Source: DATAVB01 sp040414495 (GTDB lineage: Bacteria > Actinomycetota > Actinomycetes > Mycobacteriales > QHCD01). From it: a DNA stretch of 20,498 nucleotides. The DNA lies in assembly GCA_040414495.1 (NCBI GenBank), contig JBEDUI010000127.1:1-20498 (forward strand). Direction: 5' to 3'. Both the position numbers and the translations under genes were made by a program. Below, piece by piece: positions 1-6,302 of this stretch (position 1 is its first letter; the number at the start of each line of letters is the position of its first letter). The notes beneath the pieces were generated by a model. That model had not been told where the DNA came from. It did not search any database and saw nothing but the letters and a program-made list of their open reading frames with translations.

Positions 1-421
1 TGATATAGGTCAGGATCATGGTGATCACGAAGACGTAAAAGCCCACGTTGATCATGTACTTGGTGAACTGCACATTCGTGCCAAAGCCATAGGCACCCTG
101 CGACCACGCCGACACGTTGTCCTGCAACCCCATAACACCCTGATTCGGGGTTTCCAAATACCCGATCGCGCCCTGCCGGAACTGATCGGTCGCCGGCACA
201 TCGTAAGCCTCAGGCAGACTCGTGATAACCGGCACCAACTTGGAGATCAACGGCTCCAACGCCGGCGGCAAATCCCCCAACGCATCGGCGAAATCGAACG
301 CCTTCGTCTCCGACGTATGCAACGGAAAAAACTGCATCCCCGTCAACAACGACAGCAACTGGTTAAACCAATCCGGGTACTCACCCGCCCAGTCCTCCCA
401 CGCCGGCAACACATCAGGCAC
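1..421 (-). CDS. Partial 5' end of possible WXG100-like polymorphic toxin/T7SS substrate
   Basis: An open minus-strand frame of 140 codons runs off the left edge, so only the N-terminus is seen. I chose GTG at 421 because a run of six G lies eight bases upstream; GTG at 430 and ATG at 442 are in-frame alternatives. The protein starts MPDVLPAWEDWAGEYPDW, is rich in Trp, Leu and Pro, and reaches a hydrophobic segment (NVGFYVFVITMILTYI) at the edge. An N-terminal LP..W motif, an amphipathic helical stretch and then a hydrophobic helix resembles the start of WXG100-like (CpnT-type) toxin N-terminal domains, but no effector domain is in view. Its position beside a type VII secretion locus fits a secreted substrate. 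That the frame is a gene is likely; the toxin reading is a guess from layout, and a membrane protein of unknown role is equally possible. Confidence 0.55.
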   Translation of the reverse strand, partial: MPDVLPAWEDWAGEYPDWFNQLLSLLTGMQFFPLHTSETKAFDFADALGDLPPALEPLISKLVPVITSLPEAYDVPATDQFRQGAIGYLETPNQGVMGLQDNVSAWSQGAYGFGTNVQFTKYMINVGFYVFVITMILTYI

Positions 422-560
422 AGCGATCACCCCCCAACACATCGGCGGGGGAGGATGCCGGCACGACACGACCAGATGGACCGGACACAGTGGACTGTCC
501 GATGTAGATCAACCGGTTCGACGGAATACCAGAGGGTCGGCGTACATATTTATCGGCAGC

Positions 561-576
561 CGCCGATTCATCGGCG
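561..576. promoter_or_regulatory. Palindrome, possible operator
   Basis: CGCCGAT, two bases, ATCGGCG form a perfect 7-bp inverted repeat. On the minus strand it sits just upstream of an AT-rich TAAATATGT stretch that could be a -10 element for the left-edge gene. The promoter and operator roles are inference; only the symmetry is seen. Confidence 0.35.
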
Positions 577-588
577 CCAATCGAAAGC

Positions 589-617
589 GGAATTACGGCG
601 AGAGTTGCGGTAATTCC
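589..617. promoter_or_regulatory. Second palindrome, possible operator
   Basis: GGAATTAC at 589-596 is repeated in inverted form as GTAATTCC at 610-617, with a 13-base spacer whose outer bases partly continue the symmetry. It is unusually AT-rich for this DNA, which favours a protein-binding site over an RNA stem. It lies about 170 bases upstream of the left-edge gene. Confidence 0.3.
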
Positions 618-671
618 TGTCGCCGCATTTCCCGGTCCTGTCTTGGGCTGTGAATTCCGCGCATGCTTTGT

Positions 672-711
672 CCGGGCTGCCCCGACCCCCTGTGGGGTCC
701 GGGCAGCCCGG
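672..711 (-). terminator. Intrinsic terminator hairpin after the YbaB/repeat-protein operon
   Basis: Two 18-base arms (672-689 and 694-711) pair with a single mismatch around the four-base loop CTGT. The stem is almost all G:C and lies about 100 bases past the stop of the repeat protein at 814. No T tract follows, as is common for actinobacterial terminators. Confidence 0.75.
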
Positions 712-813
712 GAAGCGCGGGAAACTCCAAGCACCAAGAGAACAAATCCGATCGGGAGTAAAAGGCGGTTGTGCTGGTTCGACTACTCAAACGCGGAGAG
801 TAGTTCCGCCCTT

Positions 814-2082
814 TTAGGTGGCGTCGCCAGAACCGATCGGTTGTTCGTCGTTGATGGAGTGGATCGTCTCGCCTGTGTTATGGGCAGTGGGTTGGTGGTC
901 GTCGACGGGGTGGATCGGTTGACCGGTGTGGTGCGCGGTCGGAACGTCCGCACCGTGGATGGGGTCGCCGGTGTGGTGCGCGGTCGGGTGGTGATCGTGG
1001 ACCGGCTGCTCGGTGTGGTGGGTCGTCGGCACGTGCCCGGTGTGGCTGGCGGGTACCTGCTGGTCCACCGGATGAACGGGGTCGCCGCTGTGGGTGGTGG
1101 TGGGTACCTGTTGGTCGACCGGGTGGATGGTGTTGCCGGTGTGGGTGGTGGTGGGCACCTGCTGATCCACCGGGCGTACGGGGTCGCCGGTCGGCCGACC
1201 GTTGGGCAGCTCACCGTCGACCGGGCGGATGGGGTCGCCGGTGTGGGTGGTTGTCGGCACCTCCTGGTCCACCGGGCGAACGGGCTCGCCGGTCGGGCGA
1301 CCGTTGGGCAGCTGCTCATCAATGGGGTGAATCCGGTTGCCCATGTCGTGGCTGGTCGGCAGCTCGCCATTGACCGGGCGGATCGGGTCGCCGACGTGAT
1401 GCGTACTCGGCCGATGCTCGGGGTTCTGCGGCTCGCGACCCGCTGCACGCTGCTCGGCGTCGCGGCGGCGTACGTCGCCAGGACTCAGCGGTGCGACCGG
1501 TGCGATGTGGAACGGCTTTTGGCCATCGTGCCCGTTGCCCTTGTCTTGGGTCATAGGTCCAGTCGGGGCGATGTGGAACTGCGTCTGCTGGTTACGCTCT
1601 CCCGACTTGTCCGACGGGTTGTGCGGGTTCGCAGGTGAACCCGGGTTGCCGGTCGGGGACTTCGTCGGAGTGGAGCCCGGCCCAGACGGCGACGGAGCGG
1701 TGGGAGTCGAGGCCTTCTTCTGCGCCGTCCTCATTTCCTGGCCCTGTTGCTGGTCGGCGCCGCGCGAGTTTTCGATCGCCGTTCTGGTGTTCTGGCCTAA
1801 TGCGCCCACAGCTCCGACGATCGCGCCACCTTTGGTGTTACTGCCGTTCTCCACATATGTCGCGGAGGGATCGAGAAAGTCCTTCATATCGTCCGGCTTG
1901 AAATTCGCCCGGAACTGATCAGCCGCGTCGCCGTCGCCTATCCAAGAGCCGTTGTCAAAGACGTCCAGGATGTGCTGGGCTTTCGACTTATACACAGATG
2001 CGAGTTCTGTCGAGTTGCCATCCCAGGTATTCAGGGCGTTGGATGCAGCCTGGGCATCGAGCTTCGCGCTATCGCCGGACAT
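814..2082 (-). CDS. WXG-domain EspB-like protein with C-terminal 17-residue repeats
   Basis: 422 aa. Residues 1 to about 110 look like a helical hairpin of WXG100 type, with W47-I-G49 at the turn (GSWIGDGDAADQF). Residues 125-165 are a Ser/Pro/Thr-rich linker, followed by two FHIAP motifs at 169 and 191. Residues 230 to about 412 are a run of roughly ten 17-residue units of the pattern TGDPxxPVDxxxPTxxH, rich in His, Pro and acidic residues. There is no signal peptide or membrane segment. ATG at 2082 is preceded by GAGGG overlapping the stop of the YbaB gene, so the two are translationally coupled. The pair recalls EspL-EspB (Rv3880c-Rv3881c) of mycobacterial ESX-1, so a secreted substrate with an extracellular repeat tail is likely. 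Equivalence to EspB is inferred from architecture and neighbours, not shown. Confidence 0.8.
   Translation of the reverse strand: MSGDSAKLDAQAASNALNTWDGNSTELASVYKSKAQHILDVFDNGSWIGDGDAADQFRANFKPDDMKDFLDPSATYVENGSNTKGGAIVGAVGALGQNTRTAIENSRGADQQQGQEMRTAQKKASTPTAPSPSGPGSTPTKSPTGNPGSPANPHNPSDKSGERNQQTQFHIAPTGPMTQDKGNGHDGQKPFHIAPVAPLSPGDVRRRDAEQRAAGREPQNPEHRPSTHHVGDPIRPVNGELPTSHDMGNRIHPIDEQLPNGRPTGEPVRPVDQEVPTTTHTGDPIRPVDGELPNGRPTGDPVRPVDQQVPTTTHTGNTIHPVDQQVPTTTHSGDPVHPVDQQVPASHTGHVPTTHHTEQPVHDHHPTAHHTGDPIHGADVPTAHHTGQPIHPVDDHQPTAHNTGETIHSINDEQPIGSGDAT
847..1395 (-). repeat. Coding tandem repeats, about 51 bp per unit
   Basis: On the minus strand the DNA encodes about ten to eleven successive units, mostly 17 residues, such as GDPIRPVDGELPNGRPT, GDPVRPVDQQVPTTTHT and GNTIHPVDQQVPTTTHS. 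Units near 1100-1300 are nearly identical and those towards the C-terminus are shorter and more diverged. All keep the reading frame, so this is a protein repeat array prone to expansion and contraction. Confidence 0.9.
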
Positions 2083-2089
2083 ATCACCC

Positions 2090-2494
2090 TCATCTCTCTC
2101 CGCGCATCAGCTTGCGCATCTGCTCCTGAATGGCGTCCTTGTCCCCGGACAGATGTGCCTCCATCTGTTCGCGGGGGATCAACGGAGCGAACAGTTCGAC
2201 GACGCGGTCCTGGGCTTTCGTTCCCGCGCGTTTGATGGTGTCCGTAATCGCGTCAGCCAGCGCACGCGCGTCTGGGCGTCGATAGATCCGCGGGTCGATG
2301 TCGAGCCGGATCAGCTGTCCGCTTGATCCGACCGTCGCGGTGATGAGCCCGTCTCTCGACTTCTCGGTGACCTGCAACAAACGGGCCTGGTCCCGGAGCT
2401 TCGGCCCATCCTCAAGGAGCTTCTTCATCTTGCCCTGCAAGTCTTCGGCGAGGGCCCGTGCCGCCGCGACGTTAGGGAGTTCGTCCGGTTGCAT
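2090..2494 (-). CDS. YbaB/EbfC-family protein (EspL-like)
   Basis: 134 aa. An N-terminal helix (residues 5-40, with LAEDLQGKMKKLLEDGPKL), a central beta region with ITATVGSSGQLIRLDIDP and a C-terminal amphipathic helix (DALADAITDTIKRA-like, then a charged tail) match the YbaB/EbfC fold, known as a small dimeric nucleoid-associated protein. In actinobacterial type VII loci members of this family recur next to secreted WXG proteins; EspL of ESX-1 is the best-known case. GGGAGG sits eight bases before ATG 2494, and the stop lies seven bases before the next start. DNA binding here is unproven; a chaperone or stabilising role for the coupled repeat protein is equally plausible. Confidence 0.85.
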   Translation of the reverse strand: MQPDELPNVAAARALAEDLQGKMKKLLEDGPKLRDQARLLQVTEKSRDGLITATVGSSGQLIRLDIDPRIYRRPDARALADAITDTIKRAGTKAQDRVVELFAPLIPREQMEAHLSGDKDAIQEQMRKLMRGER

Positions 2495-2554
2495 GCCTTC
2501 ACCCTCCCCGTCGGATACTTCCTGCGACCATACGTGCCCGAGTAGGCTCGCACC

Positions 2555-2582
2555 ATCCTAAATGCGACGGGCAGGCCGTCGA
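2555..2582 (-). promoter_or_regulatory. Candidate promoter and operator for the YbaB/repeat-protein operon
   Basis: Read on the minus strand, TCGACG and TAGGAT are 16 bases apart, resembling a housekeeping actinobacterial -35/-10 pair, with transcription expected to start about 50 bases before ATG 2494. The -35 is part of an inverted repeat, CGACGG-gcagg-CCGTCG (2565-2581), which could bind a regulator acting on both this operon and the divergent mycosin gene. Confidence 0.4.
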
Positions 2583-2584
2583 GG

Positions 2585-2590
2585 CATAAT
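2585..2590 (+). promoter_or_regulatory. Possible -10 element for the mycosin gene
   Basis: CATAAT differs from TATAAT at one base and lies about 40 bases before the proposed CTG start. No good -35 is seen at the right distance, so the call is weak. Confidence 0.25.
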
Positions 2591-2630
2591 TAGCTGTTTG
2601 TCCGAATAGTCGTCCACTGAGGATAGAGCA

Positions 2631-3980
2631 CTGAAACGTACCGTAACCACAGGGCTGGCACTTCTCGTGCTACTGACAGCGACGCTGTCGATCGGCCTTG
2701 CTGCCACCCGCCCGGGCGTTGCCTCGGCGGTCGCCGCGGCGTGCAAGGACCAGCCCAAAAGCAGCAGCCAGATCCAGGACGAGCCGTGGCAGCAGACCTG
2801 GTTCGACGCACCCGCGAAGATCTGGCCGTTCAGCACTGGTGCCGGGATGACGGTCGCGGTGCTCGACACCGGCGTCACCACGATCAACTCACAGCTCATG
2901 GGCAAGGTCTCGAACGGCTACGACTTCGTTCGTAAGGTCGACCAGGGCAACGTCGACTGCGTTCCACACGGAACGGCCGAGGCGGGCATCATCTCGGCCA
3001 GCCAGGAGTCGGGGATCGGGTTTTACGGGCTCGCCCCCGAAACGAAGATCCTGCCCGTCCGAGTTGCCAAAGAAGCCGTCACCAACGACCAGTCCAAGCC
3101 GCTCGATCCGGTCAAGCTTGCCGACGGGATCACCTACGCCGCCGATCACGGCGCCGACGTCATCGACTGCGCGGTAGTCACCTACCAGGACAACCCAGCC
3201 GTCAAGGCCGCGGTCAAGCGGGCCATCAGCAAGGGCGTGGTGGTCGTGGCCATGGTCGGCGACTCGCACTCAATGCAACGTGACGGGATCGGGCCGACCA
3301 CGCCGTCGCTGACCCCGTATCCGGCCTCGTATCCCGACGTCATCGGCGTCGGCGCGGTCGACAGCAATGGCCGTCGGGTGGAGACCTCGCAGATCGGGTT
3401 CTATACGGATCTCGTCGCACCCGGTTCCGAGGTGGTCTCGGATGCGATCGGCGGGCAGAACACGTTCGACGGGACCGGTGTCGCGTCAGCCTTTGTCGCC
3501 GCGACCGCGGCGTTGCTGTTGTCCGAGCACGATTCGCCGCTCGCCGGCCTGTCGGGTGTTGCCCGGGTTCGGGCGGTGACGAAACAGTTGCTCGGCACGG
3601 CCTCGCCCGAACTGTCCACAGAGGACAGCATGGCCTACGGCGCCGGCCTGGTCGATCCGTTCCGTGCCCTCACCGAGAAGCCATCGGGCCGGGGGCCGGC
3701 CGCGTTGCCGGCTCACACCGCACCTCCGCCGCCGCCCCCGAATCCGGCCAAGGAGGCAGCCCTGAAAGCCCGCCGGCATACCAACCACCGGGCGGCGCAG
3801 CTGGCCGAAGCCGTCGGCGTGGGAACCATCCTGCTGATGGGACTCGTGCTGGTAGTGCCGCGAGGACGGGTCCGGCGCTGGCGACCGGCTCGACGGGCGG
3901 CGCCGTCGCCGAAGCCAGACGATGCGCCCGAGTTCGTGTCCGGCGAGCAGCTGTTCACGCATCCCACGCCGCGCGACTGA
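2631..3980 (+). CDS. mycP: Mycosin-like subtilase lacking the catalytic serine
   Basis: 449 aa if read from CTG 2631. That start gives a complete signal peptide (KRT n-region, Leu-rich core, ending near ASAVAAA) and has GAGGA seven bases upstream. GTG 2667 would remove the basic n-region and has only a distant AGGG. The subtilase fold carries Asp79 (VAVLDTGV) and His113 (VPHGTAEAG), but the serine motif normally GTS is GTG (Gly283 in FDGTGVASAF, codon 3477-3479), and the usual oxyanion GN is GD (Asp211). Cysteines near the N-terminus fit the mycosin disulfides. After a Pro-rich linker comes a C-terminal membrane helix (AVGVGTILLMGLVLVV) and a basic cytosolic tail. Mycosins are known to stabilise the ESX membrane complex independently of proteolysis, so this protein may be purely structural. 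Identity as a mycosin is secure; inactivity is inferred. Confidence 0.9.
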   Translation: MKRTVTTGLALLVLLTATLSIGLAATRPGVASAVAAACKDQPKSSSQIQDEPWQQTWFDAPAKIWPFSTGAGMTVAVLDTGVTTINSQLMGKVSNGYDFVRKVDQGNVDCVPHGTAEAGIISASQESGIGFYGLAPETKILPVRVAKEAVTNDQSKPLDPVKLADGITYAADHGADVIDCAVVTYQDNPAVKAAVKRAISKGVVVVAMVGDSHSMQRDGIGPTTPSLTPYPASYPDVIGVGAVDSNGRRVETSQIGFYTDLVAPGSEVVSDAIGGQNTFDGTGVASAFVAATAALLLSEHDSPLAGLSGVARVRAVTKQLLGTASPELSTEDSMAYGAGLVDPFRALTEKPSGRGPAALPAHTAPPPPPPNPAKEAALKARRHTNHRAAQLAEAVGVGTILLMGLVLVVPRGRVRRWRPARRAAPSPKPDDAPEFVSGEQLFTHPTPRD

Positions 3981-4002
3981 GTCTCACGTTTTACGGCAAA
4001 CG

Positions 4003-4034
4003 AATGGCCGCGATCCGGTCGGATCGCGGCCATT
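4003..4034. terminator. Bidirectional terminator hairpin between convergent mycP and esx genes
   Basis: Perfect 14-bp stem (AATGGCCGCGATCC and its complement) with a GGTC loop, placed 23 bases after the mycosin stop and 14 bases before the end of the minus-strand esx operon. Its symmetry suits termination from both sides. Confidence 0.85.
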
Positions 4035-4047
4035 GGTGCAGGAACGG

Positions 4048-4344
4048 TCAGGCTTGCACGATGTTCAGGTTCTTCTTCTCCGTCGCCGAAGCGATGTCAC
4101 CGGCTTGCGAGTGGGCCTGGTGGGTGGAGATGAACGCCTGCTTGTGGTTCTCGGCGGTCTTCTGCATGTTCGTCAGCTTGTCGGTCACGTAGGCAAGAGC
4201 CGCGTTACCGGTGTACTGCTGCTGCAACGCCTTGGCCTGTTTCACGAGGTCACCGATCTGGCCGTCGGTGAAGTTGGCGTGACCCAGGGCGGCGTCCGAA
4301 GCCGCGCTCAGATCGGTCCAGTTGACCTGGTACAAGTCGCCCAT
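4048..4344 (-). CDS. ESAT-6/WXG100-like protein with YTG in place of WXG
   Basis: 98 aa, the usual Esx length, with two predicted helices around a central turn. The turn has Y44-T-G46 (QQYTGNAALAY) where Trp-x-Gly is expected; the only Trp is at residue 9. No YxxxD/E export motif is present after the second helix. ATG 4344 has AAAGGA eight bases upstream. It follows the other esx gene after 15 bases, so the two are very likely co-translated and form a heterodimer, as Esx pairs usually do. It is the last gene of the eccD-eccB-esx-esx operon, ending at the hairpin at 4003-4034. Membership in the WXG100 superfamily is inferred from size, helical pattern and context. Confidence 0.8.
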   Translation of the reverse strand: MGDLYQVNWTDLSAASDAALGHANFTDGQIGDLVKQAKALQQQYTGNAALAYVTDKLTNMQKTAENHKQAFISTHQAHSQAGDIASATEKKNLNIVQA

Positions 4345-4359
4345 TGTCTCGGTCCTTTC

Positions 4360-4695
4360 TTAGGTAAGGCTCGACGTGATGGTGCTGGCGGCCTGGTTCG
4401 CCGCCCGCTTCAACGCCTCGGCCTGCTGAACGTCGGCGGCCGCGTTGTTGCTCAGGTGGCTGTTGAGCACCTCATGGCAGTGCGTGAGCGTGTTGACCAT
4501 GGTGTTGTGGTGCTCGTCGAGAATCGGGAGCAGCGCCTGCGCGCCGCCGCCACCCTCACCCTTGTAGTTGGCGACGCGTGAGGTGATCTCGCCGTGGGTG
4601 TTGGTGTAGTGCGTGGTGTGGTTGGTGAGATGCTCCTGGAGCTGGCTCATGAAGTTACGTACAGCCGCGTGCTCCATCGAGACCTGATCGGACAT
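4360..4695 (-). CDS. ESAT-6/WXG100-like protein, His-rich, YKG turn
   Basis: 111 aa from ATG 4695; AGAGAGG is nine bases upstream, which suits it better than GTG 4701, only three bases from the same site. Two amphipathic helices flank a turn with Y44-K-G46 followed by a Gly run (EGGGG), again lacking the canonical Trp. Ten histidines are present, several at helical spacing (positions 22, 26, 29 and the HH/HCH cluster in the second helix), plus one Cys. No C-terminal YxxxD/E is seen. The gene lies 135 bases after eccB and 15 bases before its partner. It is probably the CFP-10/ESAT-6-type partner secreted through this system; which one carries the export signal cannot be told. Confidence 0.8.
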   Translation of the reverse strand: MSDQVSMEHAAVRNFMSQLQEHLTNHTTHYTNTHGEITSRVANYKGEGGGGAQALLPILDEHHNTMVNTLTHCHEVLNSHLSNNAAADVQQAEALKRAANQAASTITSSLT

Positions 4696-4830
4696 GGACA
4701 CCTGCCTCTCTCAATGTCCCACTGCGGGACGGGACCTCTCTCGAGGCGCCGGCTGGTGCCTCGCGACCGAAATGACGGTACCCGCCCCGGCTGGGTTCCC
4801 GGTCCAGTTTTCGGATTGTTCTCCGGATTA

Positions 4831-6279
4831 TCACGATACGGCCTGTTGCTGCGCCGCCAAAGGGTCTAATGCATCTCCGGCCGGTATGCGTGCTACCAGC
4901 GAGGCGGGCATCCGGATCGGAGTCACGCCGTCGAGGCCGAGGGACTGGAGCGCATCATCGGACGCGATCCCGTACCGGCGGCCCTCGTCGGTGACCAGAA
5001 ACAGGCTGCCGGAGGTGGCGGTCGGCGAGGACATGGACTCCACGACCGCGCCCCAGCCCGGCTTTACCTGCACCCGGTTGGCCAGCACGGTGCCGTTCTG
5101 GGTTCGCTGCTCGGTCGCCGGAGCGAACGCCGCGCCCTCGACCGCGGCCTGAACCGCGATATCCGGCACCAGCCCGGCGTTGCTGAACGAGGCGCAGACT
5201 GTCGACTGGTCGGAGTTGACGCTGGCCATCGTCGGTTTCGTCCGCGGTGGATCGGTCGGATCGGGCGAGGGCAACCCCTGCTGCGGTATGGAGTTCGCGG
5301 TTGAGGGCGAGAGCGGTTCCGGCTTCGGTGTCCGGCCGCCGTACGCGGCCTTGCGTACACCTGGATCGGCCAACGTGATCGCTTCCTCGACCGGGGTGAT
5401 GGCCCGGATCTGGTGCTGCTCGAGGACGTAATACTGCGTGCCGGCCGAGTTGACCTGCATCACCTGGCCGACCACAGCGCCCGGAATCAACGTCGAGTGC
5501 TGGCCGCGCCCGGGCACGTTCGGGACGGCGAGCGGTTTGCCGGCCGGCAACGCGGACATCCACGCGGCGCCGACCTGGATCTCGGGCTCATTCCGTAGCG
5601 ACAGGCCTTGCAAAACCGGCGCCGGGTTCGGGATCGGGTAGTCGTGGCCGTGCCAGACCAGCGAGAACTCCTTGTCCGGGTGGCCCTGCTCTTCGATGTT
5701 GTCCAGCAGGAACGCCGACTGGTCGACCGGCGTGCCGCTCGTGCGGGAACGACCCACCGACAGCGAGGTGTTGGGCGTGAGCTGACCACTGATCGTCTGC
5801 GCCGGCAACGAGCACAGCGTCCACGGCGCACCGAGCATCTGATCGGTCGGAGGGATGACGTCCGGAGCGTCCTGCAACCCGAGCAGCGGACCGCGGGGGG
5901 CGTGCAGGATGTCCTTCGCTTTGACGTAGATCGTGCTGGTGGAGTTGGCCAACAGGGCGCCCGAGGCGTAGTTGGTGACCGGGTAGAGGTAGTGCTTGCC
6001 GGTCTTCTGATCGGCCAGCCATACGTACCGCGCGCCGGTCTCCTGGACCACGATGACCTTGCCGCCATCCCGCCAGCTGGTGCTCGAGGATGGCTTGATG
6101 ATGCCCACCACGCCGGCGACCGCCAGTACGAGTATCGCGATCATGACGCCGCCGAAGGTAGCGCCGGACATCCGGCGCAGCGGCGGCTGAGCGGGGTCGG
6201 TCTCGTGCAGGACGAGTGACGAGATGACCCGCCGGACCGAGAACTGGTACGACTGGAATTGGTCGCGTCTGCTCGCCAT
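4831..6279 (-). CDS. eccB: Type VII secretion protein EccB
   Basis: 482 aa. ATG 6279 gives MASRRDQFQSYQFSVRRV, the typical EccB start; a 24-codon upstream extension lacks this character. A short cytosolic N-terminus is followed by one membrane helix (about residues 40-61) and a large extracytoplasmic domain of repeated beta elements. Cys156 (WTLCSLP) and Cys362 (STVCASFS) match the disulfide known in EccB. A Pro-rich strip around 316-350 (TPKPEPLSP, PDPTDPPRTKP) interrupts the domain, and the C-terminus ends with Ala/Gln-rich sequence after a PxRMPASLVARIPAG element typical of the family. It is the membrane-complex component facing the periplasm-like space. The gene lies 23 bases after eccD and has GGAAAGG before its start. 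Confidence 0.95.
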   Translation of the reverse strand: MASRRDQFQSYQFSVRRVISSLVLHETDPAQPPLRRMSGATFGGVMIAILVLAVAGVVGIIKPSSSTSWRDGGKVIVVQETGARYVWLADQKTGKHYLYPVTNYASGALLANSTSTIYVKAKDILHAPRGPLLGLQDAPDVIPPTDQMLGAPWTLCSLPAQTISGQLTPNTSLSVGRSRTSGTPVDQSAFLLDNIEEQGHPDKEFSLVWHGHDYPIPNPAPVLQGLSLRNEPEIQVGAAWMSALPAGKPLAVPNVPGRGQHSTLIPGAVVGQVMQVNSAGTQYYVLEQHQIRAITPVEEAITLADPGVRKAAYGGRTPKPEPLSPSTANSIPQQGLPSPDPTDPPRTKPTMASVNSDQSTVCASFSNAGLVPDIAVQAAVEGAAFAPATEQRTQNGTVLANRVQVKPGWGAVVESMSSPTATSGSLFLVTDEGRRYGIASDDALQSLGLDGVTPIRMPASLVARIPAGDALDPLAAQQQAVS

Positions 6280-6302
6280 CTGCCTTTCCAGCCCTCTCCG
6301 TA

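Larger units (their letters stand above)
422..813. other. Non-coding region between two minus-strand genes
   Basis: I see no convincing gene here. Frames that cross it run through a strong hairpin and lack a good ribosome site. It holds the hairpin at 672-711 (end of the upstream minus operon) and two palindromes at 561-576 and 589-617 that lie upstream of the left-edge gene, so it most likely combines a terminator with the promoter region of that gene. Confidence 0.6.

Noticed and set aside
414..737. Minus-strand frame of 107 codons
   Set aside because: It runs through the strong hairpin at 672-711, is Arg/Ala-rich without domain character and lacks a ribosome site.
847..1395. CRISPR-like repeat array
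   Set aside because: Units are contiguous, in frame and coding, with no alternation of constant repeat and unique spacer.
643..1638. Plus-strand frame of 331 codons with repeats
   Set aside because: It is the antisense shadow of the coding repeats of the WXG protein; the minus frame has the WXG domain, ribosome site and operon context.
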